A program made the translations under genes and the position numbers. Of a stretch of 6,477 bases of DNA, positions 1 to 6,113 are shown piece after piece. Numbering within the stretch: the first letter of the stretch is position 1; each line of letters begins with the position of its first letter. Origin of the DNA: Sphingobacteriia bacterium. GTDB taxonomy: Bacteria > Bacteroidota > Bacteroidia > Chitinophagales > Chitinophagaceae. The stretch spans positions 1-6,477 of the forward strand of contig RDYY01000092.1 of the NCBI GenBank assembly GCA_004293505.1. Direction: 5' to 3'. A model generated the notes under the pieces. That model was not told the origin of the DNA. It made no database searches and saw nothing but the letters and a program-made list of their open reading frames with translations.

Positions 1-1374
1 TTTTTTCTGAAGCGCAGTCCCACCCGGGCCGAAGGCATTCGCAACGCTTTGTGGTATTCCCTTTCTATTGTATTGATTTATGTTTTGCCCACCTTTTTGT
101 TGGTGGCTTTGTTTGGGGACGATGTTTTGTACCAGATTTCTACCAGCGTGGGGGCCAACCTGGTTTTCTTTTTGATTTTTTTGGTTTTTGCCATTTCCTT
201 TTTTGGCGCCTTTGAACTACAACTTCCCCAGTCTTGGGCCAACAAGGCCGATCAGAAAGCCGGCAAAGGGGGGCTTTTGGGCATATTCTTCATGGCCTTG
301 ACCCTGGTCATCGTCTCCTTTTCTTGCACGGGTCCCATTGTAGGAACTTTGTTGGGACAGGCCAGCACCCAAGGGATTTCTTTGGCGCCAGTTTTGGGCA
401 TGTTGGGATTTGGATTGGGATTGGCCCTGCCATTTTCTTTGTTTGCCTTTTTTCCTTCTCTTTTGTCTTCCTTGCCCAAGAGTGGGGGTTGGTTGAACAG
501 CGTAAAAGTGAGTTTTGGTTTCATTGAGTTGGCCTTGGCTTTGAAGTTTTTGTCCAATGTAGATTTGGTTTACCACTGGCGTGTGTTGGACCGAGATGTG
601 TTCTTGGTTTTGTGGATCGTGATTTTTACCCTCTTGGGCATTTACCTTTTGGGTAAGCTGCGCTTTTCGCACGACAGTGAATTGAAATACTTGTCTGTTC
701 CCCGCTTGTTTTTTGCCCTTTCTTCTTTTGCTTTTGCCTTGTATTTGGTGCCAGGCTTGTGGGGCGCCCCCTTGCGGCATTTGAGCGGACTCTTGCCCCC
801 CGAATCCACCCAGGATTTTAATTTGGAACAACTCAAGTACAAGACATTTGGTGCGCCAGCGGTACCAGGGGCTTCATCCCTTTCCCCTGCGGCACCCGCC
901 CCCAAGCGACTAACTGATAAACTTCATGTGCCATATGGGTTGACGGCCTATTTTACCTTGGAAGAAGGGTTGGCAGCTGCCCAATTGGTGAACAAACCCA
1001 TCATGTTGGATTTCACTGGACACACTTGTGCCAATTGCAGAAAAATGGAAAAAGAGGTGTGGAAAGACCCCGAAGTGTTGCGCCGCATCAAAGAAAATTT
1101 CATACTAATCAGTTTGTATGTTGACGAATCCTCGGATTTGCCTTTGGCCGAGCAATACCAAAATGCATCCGGTGAAACCATCACCACAGAAGGGGCCCGA
1201 AATTTGGAATATGAAATCCGCACATTTGGCTTAAATGCCCAGCCACTCTACATGTTCTTGGATACCCAAGGCAAGCCTTTGAGCAGGGACAAATACGGTT
1301 ACGACCCCAATGTGGCCCAATTCATTGCCCATTTGGACCGGATGAAAGCCCTCTTTGACAAGGGTCGTCCTTGA
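1..1374 (+). CDS. dsbD: Thiol:disulfide interchange protein DsbD, C-terminal part (5' end outside window)
   Basis: DsbD carries electrons from cytoplasmic thioredoxin across the inner membrane to periplasmic thiol proteins. The frame is open from base 1, so the gene starts upstream; the first residues (FFLKRSPTRAEGIRNA) match the segment that in Bacteroidota homologues follows the first membrane helix with its TPC cysteine, which is therefore off-window. About seven hydrophobic segments follow (bases 50-760). The second membrane redox cysteine lies in SFSCTGPIVGTLLG (Cys codon 325-327). An Ala/Pro-rich linker (about 800-905) leads to a thioredoxin domain with DFTGHTCANCRK (Cys codons 1027-1029 and 1036-1038) and the cis-proline segment NAQPLY near 1240. 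Both redox sites in view are intact, so nothing suggests decay. A proline-rich membrane-anchored protein is encoded 67 nt downstream on the same strand; no functional link is shown. The family call is firm; the specific redox partner is unknown. Confidence 0.93.
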   Translation, partial: FFLKRSPTRAEGIRNALWYSLSIVLIYVLPTFLLVALFGDDVLYQISTSVGANLVFFLIFLVFAISFFGAFELQLPQSWANKADQKAGKGGLLGIFFMALTLVIVSFSCTGPIVGTLLGQASTQGISLAPVLGMLGFGLGLALPFSLFAFFPSLLSSLPKSGGWLNSVKVSFGFIELALALKFLSNVDLVYHWRVLDRDVFLVLWIVIFTLLGIYLLGKLRFSHDSELKYLSVPRLFFALSSFAFALYLVPGLWGAPLRHLSGLLPPESTQDFNLEQLKYKTFGAPAVPGASSLSPAAPAPKRLTDKLHVPYGLTAYFTLEEGLAAAQLVNKPIMLDFTGHTCANCRKMEKEVWKDPEVLRRIKENFILISLYVDESSDLPLAEQYQNASGETITTEGARNLEYEIRTFGLNAQPLYMFLDTQGKPLSRDKYGYDPNVAQFIAHLDRMKALFDKGRP

Positions 1375-1379
1375 GGGAA

Positions 1380-1412
1380 TTTTGTCCAATACAGCACTAA
1401 ACTGTAGTTTTC
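1380..1412 (+). promoter_or_regulatory. Candidate Bacteroidota-type promoter upstream of the proline-rich gene
   Basis: In the gap after dsbD there is TTTTG (1380-1384), a 20-nt spacer, and TAGTTTTC (1405-1412), which differs from the phylum's -7 consensus TAnnTTTG only at the last base. The implied start of transcription is about 25 nt before the ATG at 1442. A short inverted repeat, AAACT-GT-AGTTT (1399-1410), overlaps the -7 element. The match is by eye and such elements occur by chance in AT-rich gaps. Confidence 0.35.
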
Positions 1413-1441
1413 CAGGACCGTAAACCCTATTGTTATTGGCC

Positions 1442-2068
1442 ATGAAAACCTTTAACCGCCAAAGCCTTTGGCTACCCCTTATTTTGCTCCTGCTGGTCCT
1501 GCAAGTATTTACATTGGCTTGGATGTGGCTACATCCTTGCACAACTGGGGCCCTTGTTCAACACGAAAAAGCCTTGGCATCATCCCCTGCTTTTGACCAA
1601 CCTCTTCCTGCGCAGACTGTTCAAGCGCCAGTTGCTAACTCCTCACCAGCACCGCTACCCAGTCCTGCCCCCAAGGCTTTGGTAGATCCAGCAAAGACAA
1701 CTGATCCGGGTGCCCCCAAGCCAAAAATATATTCCGCCCCAGTGGCAAAGAACAATGGGTATGTAGAAAATTCATACCCAGATAACCAAAGGGCTGAAGA
1801 ATGGAACAATCCTGTTCCCAAACGAAAACAGAAAAGTACTGCGCTTAACCCTGGTTCAACAATTACTGATCCAGCTGCTTCAACAGTGGAGGACCCCAAT
1901 AACCCCCTGCCACCTGGACACCGGCCCAACGCGGGTGCAGACAGGTCTGGTTATGCTGGTACCCAAAGTAGAAACAAGAAAGGGCAAAATCCCCCCACTG
2001 GAACAGTGGAATCTTATCGACCCGTGCAACAGCCCCTTTATCCAGTAGCGCATTACAGCCGGTTTTAA
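1442..2068 (+). CDS. Hypothetical proline-rich protein with a single N-terminal membrane anchor
   Basis: I do not recognise this 208-residue protein. It begins with a short basic segment (Lys2, Arg6), then one strongly hydrophobic helix (about residues 9-31, LPLILLLLVLQVFTLAWMWL), so it is probably anchored with the remainder outside the cytoplasm. The rest is low-complexity and probably disordered: 31 of 208 residues are proline, with many Ala, Ser, Thr and Asn. The only cysteine (WLHPC, residue 35) does not fit a lipobox, so a lipoprotein is unlikely. The C-terminal third is polar, with Tyr/Pro repeats, and shows no known fold. I chose ATG 1442 over the in-frame TTG at 1430 because the ATG directly precedes the basic signal region; there is no Shine-Dalgarno at either. 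Leucine codons are mixed (4 of 18 are TTG), unlike the TTG-dominated dsbD. It resembles the anchor and spacer of TonB-like proteins, but no TonB domain follows. Confidence 0.72.
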   Translation: MKTFNRQSLWLPLILLLLVLQVFTLAWMWLHPCTTGALVQHEKALASSPAFDQPLPAQTVQAPVANSSPAPLPSPAPKALVDPAKTTDPGAPKPKIYSAPVAKNNGYVENSYPDNQRAEEWNNPVPKRKQKSTALNPGSTITDPAASTVEDPNNPLPPGHRPNAGADRSGYAGTQSRNKKGQNPPTGTVESYRPVQQPLYPVAHYSRF

Positions 2069-2073
2069 ATAAA

Positions 2074-2094
2074 AAGGGCCCCAGTGGGGCCCTT
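2074..2094. terminator. Intrinsic terminator hairpin between convergent genes
   Basis: A perfect 9-bp stem, AAGGGCCCC / GGGGCCCTT, closes on a 3-nt loop (AGT). Read on the minus strand the GC-rich stem is followed by TTTTTATTT, a good terminator tract for the sigma factor gene that ends at 2114. Read on the plus strand it begins 5 nt after the stop of the proline-rich gene but is followed only by TTGGTTTG, so it may act in both directions but more strongly on the minus strand. Confidence 0.85.
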
Positions 2095-2113
2095 GGTTTG
2101 CTGCAGTCTTTTT

Positions 2114-2695
2114 TTAAAGGGAAATTTGTTTTTCGTGCATCAGTTTGCGCAAGTTGATCAACCCATAACGCATGCGACCCAACGCTGTATTGATGCTGCA
2201 GTTGGTGATCTCTGCAATTTCTTTGAAACTCAAATTGGCATAATGGCGCAAGACAATGATTTCTCTTTGTTCTTCGGGCAAAAGGTCCAACATTTTGCGT
2301 ACCCTTTCGTGGCTTTGGCCCTGCATGATCTTTCCATCGGGACCCTCTTCTGACACTTGCAGGACATCAAAAATGTCTTTGTTGTCGCTGGTTTTGATAG
2401 CGGGGGTCCGTTTTACTTTTCTAAAATAGTCTACACAAAGGTTGTGGGAAATGCGCAAAGCCCAAGGCAAGAACTTGCCTTCTTCGGTATAGCGTTTGTT
2501 TTTGAGGGTGTCAATGATTTTGATGAAAACATCTTGGAACAAGTCTTCTGCCAAATAAGTGTCTTTGACAAAAAACAGGATGCTGGAAAAAATTTTGTCC
2601 TTGTAGCGGTAGATCAGTACTTCAAACGCATCGGTATCACCTTCTTGGAAGGCTTTGATCAATTCGTTGTCAGACACGTGGTCTTTTGTTCTCAT
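2114..2695 (-). CDS. ECF-type RNA polymerase sigma factor (sigma-70 family)
   Basis: This 193-residue protein should bind core RNA polymerase and direct it to a specific set of promoters. Region 2 spans about residues 23-93, with DLFQDVF (51-57) and the promoter-melting and -10-reading segment FLPWALRISHNLCVDYFRK (75-93). After a linker comes region 4 (about 133-187) with LPEEQREIIVLRHY and a helix-turn-helix, LSFKEIAEITNCSINTALG. There is no region 1 or 3 and the length is normal for ECF factors. I chose the ATG at 2695: an upstream TTG at 2761 would add 22 basic residues not expected in the family. No anti-sigma factor gene is adjacent: downstream is a convergent unrelated gene and upstream is divergent uvrA. 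Its control and target promoters are therefore not visible. The family is certain; the subgroup and stimulus are unknown. Confidence 0.95.
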   Translation of the reverse strand: MRTKDHVSDNELIKAFQEGDTDAFEVLIYRYKDKIFSSILFFVKDTYLAEDLFQDVFIKIIDTLKNKRYTEEGKFLPWALRISHNLCVDYFRKVKRTPAIKTSDNKDIFDVLQVSEEGPDGKIMQGQSHERVRKMLDLLPEEQREIIVLRHYANLSFKEIAEITNCSINTALGRMRYGLINLRKLMHEKQISL

Positions 2696-2758
2696 GGTTA
2701 AGCTTTTGGGTCGGTGATGCAAGCGACGGATAAAAGACTTGCATTTTTTATTCCAGAA

Positions 2759-2818
2759 CAAAATAGAACTCTTTGAATACCCTTTCTCAATTGTGGAAAT
2801 TCACTTCTTCTTGTTTTG
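2759..2818. promoter_or_regulatory. Possible back-to-back promoters for the sigma factor gene and uvrA
   Basis: The 188-nt region 2696-2883 must hold promoters for both divergent genes. The palindrome CAATTG (2788-2793) offers a TTG on each strand. On the minus strand it is followed after 22 nt by TATTTTG (2765-2759), leaving a leader of roughly 60 nt to the sigma start. On the plus strand it is followed after 17 nt by TTGTTTTG (2811-2818), one mismatch from TAnnTTTG. Each match is weak. I see no other clear operator or small RNA signature in the region. Confidence 0.2.
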
Positions 2819-2883
2819 GGTTATGCACAATCATGGGGAGGGGGCTGAACCAAAACCCAATGATTCTGTTTATTTTGTGACAG

Positions 2884-5673
2884 ATGGGAAAAGCATTCAG
2901 CGACCAAGACATATATATTCAAGGTGCCCGCACGCACAATTTGAAAAACGTATCCGTTGCCATTCCGCGCGGAAAATTCATTGTGGTGACTGGCGTTTCG
3001 GGGAGTGGGAAATCTTCTCTCACCATTGATACGCTGTTTGCAGAAGGCCAACGGCGTTATGCCGAAAGCCTCAGTGCTTATGCCCGCCAATTCATGGCCC
3101 GCATGGCCAAGCCCGATGTAGACTTTATTCGGGGTCTTTGTCCTGCCATTGCCATAGAACAAAAAGTCAGTACCCGTAGCCCCCGCAGCACCGTGGGGTC
3201 CATGACAGAAATTTATGATTACCTGCGTTTGCTTTTTGCCCGCATTGGCAAGACCTATTCACCCGTCAGTGGAAAATTAGTGACCAAGGACGATGTGGCC
3301 GATGTGGTCAAAGCCATTGTGGCTTTGCCCAAGGGGGACAAGGTCTTGGTCTTGGTGCCTTTTCGCTTGCACGCCCACAGGGCCTTGCGGGAAGAATTGG
3401 AAATCTTACAACAAAAAGGATTTTCCCGGTTGTACCTGCCCACTCAGACCACGCCCTTGGAAAGGATAGAAGCCTTGCTGGAACAAAGCGATGCCGCCTT
3501 GAAAAAAGCCCTTTCCAAAAATGCCTTTGTCTTGGTGGACCGTTTGGTGGTCAATGAATTTTCAGAAGAAGACCTTCACCGGATTACCGATTCGGTACAA
3601 ACAGCTTTTTATGAAGGAGAAGGTGCTTTAACCTTGGACATCAATGCCCAACAGTCTTTGGCTTTTAGCGATCGATTTGAATTGGACGGCATTCGCTTTG
3701 ACGAGCCCATTCCCAATTTGTTCTCTTTCAACAATCCTTTTGGGGCTTGCCCTGTGTGTGAGGGCTTTGGACAAGTATTGGGCATCGACAAAAACCTGGT
3801 CATCCCCAATCCTGCTTTGAGTGTTTATGAGGGGGCAGTGGCGCCTTGGAAGGGCGAAAAATTGGGGCGTTGGCGCGACCATTTTATCAAAGGGGCTGCT
3901 GCCCATGATTTTCCCATCCATACCCCCGTGGCCGATTTAACACCTGCCCAATATGAGCAGCTCTGGCAAGGTGGTAAAAGGTGGAATGGCATCCAAGCTT
4001 TTTTCAACGAAGTAGAACAAAACCTCTACAAGGTTCAATACCGCGTACTCTTGAGCCGATACAGGGGCCGTACCGATTGCACCGCTTGTCAGGGCCACCG
4101 CTTGCGACCTGAAGCCCTTTATGTAAAAGTGGGCGAAGAACACATAGGGACCTTGTCGGCCATGCCCGTGAAAGATTTGGCCCAATGGATCAAGACCCTG
4201 GCATTGACCCCAAATGAAGCCAGCATTGCCAAGCGCATCCTATTGGAAATTGAACAAAGATTGGAAACCCTTTTGAACGTGGGCCTGGGTTATTTGACCT
4301 TGAACCGTTTGGCCAACAGCTTGAGCGGGGGCGAGAGCCAACGCATCCAGCTCACGCGCAGTTTGGGGTCCAACCTCACCAATGCCCTCTATATTCTAGA
4401 TGAACCCTCTATTGGTCTACATCCCCGAGATACCCATCGCTTGATAGGGGTATTGAAATCTTTGCGTGACCTGGGCAATACGGTGGTGGTGGTAGAACAC
4501 GACGAAATGATGATGAAGGAAGCCGACCACATCATTGACATGGGCCCCTTGGCTTCTCATTTGGGCGGAGAAGTAGTGGCGGCTGGTCACTACCAGGCTT
4601 TGATGGACCATCCCGACAGTTTGACGGGAAAATATTTGTCGGGCCAATTGGAAATTTCCCGACCCCGTCACTTGCGCAAATGGCACGACAAGATCCGCGT
4701 AGTGGGTGCCCGGCAAAACAATTTAAAAAACATCACCGTAGAATTTCCCTTGCATTGTTTTTGTGTGGTGGCAGGCGTCAGTGGCAGTGGAAAGACCACA
4801 TTGGTGAAACAGGTTTTGTATCCTGCTTTGCAAAAAAGAAAAGGAGAATTTGTAGACAAACTGGGCCTGCACCAAGCATTAGAAGGCGACATGGACAGCT
4901 TGTCGCAAATTGAATTGGTGGACCAAAATCCCATTGGCAAATCTTCTCGCAGCAATCCCATCACTTATGTAAAAGCTTACGATGCCATCCGTGATTTGTA
5001 TGCCAAACAAGGATTGAGCAAGTTGCGGGGTTTTCAACCCAAACACTTTTCCTTTAACGTGGAAGGAGGCCGTTGTGACACTTGCAAGGGCGAAGGCGAA
5101 CAAGTAGTGGAAATGCAGTTTTTGGCCGATGTCCACTTGACTTGTGAAGCTTGTGGTGGTAGGCGATTCAAAGAAGAGGTATTGGAAGTGCGGTACAAAG
5201 AAAAATCCATTCACGATGTGTTGGAAATGAGTGTGGACGAAGCCTTGGCCTTTTTTCAAGATGAGAAAGCCATTCGGGTTGGCATTCAGCCTTTACAAGA
5301 CGTAGGGCTGGGTTATGTAAAACTGGGACAGAGCAGCGATACCCTTAGCGGTGGAGAAGCGCAGCGTGTAAAGCTGGCCAGCTTTTTGGGGAAGGGGAAG
5401 GGCATCGGGCAGGTCTTGTTCATTTTTGATGAACCCACTACCGGCTTGCACTTTCACGACATCAACAAACTCTTGGCTTCTTTTCAAGCGCTCTTGGATC
5501 AAGGACATTCTTTGCTGGTCATTGAACACAATACCGACGTTTTGCAAAGAGCCGATTGGTTGATTGAATTGGGTCCTGAAGCAGGAGAGGGGGGTGGAGA
5601 ACTGGTGTATGCCGGTCCTCCCTTGGCCATGGGCAAAACAAAAAAGAGCCTGACGGCTCCTTTTCTGAAATAA
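2884..5673 (+). CDS. uvrA: Excinuclease ABC subunit A (UvrA)
   Basis: UvrA is the dimeric ATPase that finds bulky DNA lesions and loads UvrB in nucleotide excision repair. At 929 residues it is near the usual length of about 940. First ATPase half: Walker A GVSGSGKSS (37-45), LSGGE signature (480-484), Walker B ILDEPS (504-509), switch His539. Second half: Walker A GVSGSGKTT (631-639), LSGGE (821-825), Walker B FIFDEPT (846-852), His882. Cysteine pairs 289/292 and 399/402 flank the insertion domain, and 731/734 with 754/757 form the second zinc module that contacts DNA. A UvrB-binding region of normal size (about 131-245) is present, so it is not the UvrA2 class that lacks it. DQNPIGKSSRSNP (680-692) replaces the commoner DQSPIGRTPRSNP, as I recall from Bacteroidota homologues. 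The start is fixed by an in-frame TGA two codons upstream (2878-2880). There is no Shine-Dalgarno. uvrB is not in the window. Confidence 0.97.
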   Translation: MGKAFSDQDIYIQGARTHNLKNVSVAIPRGKFIVVTGVSGSGKSSLTIDTLFAEGQRRYAESLSAYARQFMARMAKPDVDFIRGLCPAIAIEQKVSTRSPRSTVGSMTEIYDYLRLLFARIGKTYSPVSGKLVTKDDVADVVKAIVALPKGDKVLVLVPFRLHAHRALREELEILQQKGFSRLYLPTQTTPLERIEALLEQSDAALKKALSKNAFVLVDRLVVNEFSEEDLHRITDSVQTAFYEGEGALTLDINAQQSLAFSDRFELDGIRFDEPIPNLFSFNNPFGACPVCEGFGQVLGIDKNLVIPNPALSVYEGAVAPWKGEKLGRWRDHFIKGAAAHDFPIHTPVADLTPAQYEQLWQGGKRWNGIQAFFNEVEQNLYKVQYRVLLSRYRGRTDCTACQGHRLRPEALYVKVGEEHIGTLSAMPVKDLAQWIKTLALTPNEASIAKRILLEIEQRLETLLNVGLGYLTLNRLANSLSGGESQRIQLTRSLGSNLTNALYILDEPSIGLHPRDTHRLIGVLKSLRDLGNTVVVVEHDEMMMKEADHIIDMGPLASHLGGEVVAAGHYQALMDHPDSLTGKYLSGQLEISRPRHLRKWHDKIRVVGARQNNLKNITVEFPLHCFCVVAGVSGSGKTTLVKQVLYPALQKRKGEFVDKLGLHQALEGDMDSLSQIELVDQNPIGKSSRSNPITYVKAYDAIRDLYAKQGLSKLRGFQPKHFSFNVEGGRCDTCKGEGEQVVEMQFLADVHLTCEACGGRRFKEEVLEVRYKEKSIHDVLEMSVDEALAFFQDEKAIRVGIQPLQDVGLGYVKLGQSSDTLSGGEAQRVKLASFLGKGKGIGQVLFIFDEPTTGLHFHDINKLLASFQALLDQGHSLLVIEHNTDVLQRADWLIELGPEAGEGGGELVYAGPPLAMGKTKKSLTAPFLK
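5635..5664. terminator. Terminator hairpin inside the 3' end of uvrA, serving the minus-strand genes
   Basis: GAGCC (5646-5650), loop TGAC, GGCTC (5655-5659) form a 5-bp GC-rich stem. Read on the minus strand it is followed by six T (5645-5640), then G and four T, the standard layout of an intrinsic terminator for the DUF4293 gene whose stop is at 5682. Read on the plus strand it is followed by CTTTT, so it may also stop uvrA transcripts, but only weakly. It lies wholly within the last dozen or so codons of uvrA. Confidence 0.65.
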
Positions 5674-5681
5674 AGATTTAT

Positions 5682-6104
5682 TTACCGCAATCGGTCTGCA
5701 CTTTTCACCAATTTCTCATCTCGGTAAATGCCCCTTGCAGCCAAGAGCAAAACCAGGGGCTGGCAAAAAGCCAACAAAGCACCCAGGTCCAAATTGGCTT
5801 CGGCAAAACCTTGTTTGGCATTGAAGTACAAACCCATGCTGAGCAAGGAAAGCAGCACCACCAATAAAGTGATGAGCAATTGCCGCTTGCGGTCTTTGAA
5901 CAAAAAGATGGCCACCAAGGCCGCTACAGCAATGGCCACATTGACCATCAATACCCAAGTGTTTTGGGTAGCGGTAAATTCTACCCACTCTTTTACTTGC
6001 GTGGTGGCGTTGAGCCGGTTGCCACTGAAAAAAGACAATTGGGTACCTGCTACAGAAAGGGCAGCGCCCAAGACCAGCCAAAGGGTTTGCATGCGTTGGA
6101 TCAT
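5682..6104 (-). CDS. DUF4293 family membrane protein
   Basis: This is a 140-residue integral membrane protein of unknown function. It has four predicted helices at about residues 6-25, 49-69, 75-94 and 105-123, with a basic loop FKDRKRQ (69-75) between helices 2 and 3. The opening MIQRMQT and the closing DEKLVKSADRLR are features I recognise from the DUF4293 family, which I know only from Bacteroidota. The ATG lies 9 nt after the glyA stop on the same strand, so the two are probably co-transcribed with this gene second. No Shine-Dalgarno precedes it, which fits either the phylum's usual initiation or coupling to glyA translation. The gene ends 8 nt from the convergent uvrA stop. Length and termini look complete. 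No catalytic motif is visible and no function can be assigned. Confidence 0.88.
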   Translation of the reverse strand: MIQRMQTLWLVLGAALSVAGTQLSFFSGNRLNATTQVKEWVEFTATQNTWVLMVNVAIAVAALVAIFLFKDRKRQLLITLLVVLLSLLSMGLYFNAKQGFAEANLDLGALLAFCQPLVLLLAARGIYRDEKLVKSADRLR

Positions 6105-6113
6105 ATCAATGGT

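Noticed and set aside
217..831. 204-codon open frame on the minus strand opposite dsbD
   Set aside because: It is antisense to clear DsbD membrane helices. Its Gln/Lys/Gly-rich product reflects the reverse of hydrophobic codons and shows no domain.
1442..2068. Lipoprotein or TonB-like identity for the proline-rich protein
   Set aside because: The only cysteine is in WLHPC, which does not fit a lipobox, and the C-terminus lacks a recognisable TonB domain.
2696..2761. Longer sigma factor starting at TTG 2761
   Set aside because: The added 22 residues are basic and have no place in the ECF family; the ATG at 2695 gives the usual length and N-terminus.
2870..2877. TTATTTTG just before the uvrA ATG as a -7 promoter element
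   Set aside because: It ends 6 nt before the start codon, which would require a leaderless transcript, and no convincing -33 element is properly spaced upstream.
2739..3029. Open frame on the plus strand covering the sigma-uvrA gap and the uvrA start
   Set aside because: It overlaps the UvrA N-terminus, including its Walker A motif, in another frame, and has no protein features of its own.
4879..5259. 126-codon open frame on the minus strand opposite uvrA
   Set aside because: It lies wholly within the conserved second half of UvrA on the other strand and its product matches no family I know.
2884..5673. UvrA2-class protein lacking the UvrB-binding domain
   Set aside because: A region of normal size for UvrB binding (about residues 131-245) is present between the first Walker A and the first zinc cysteines.
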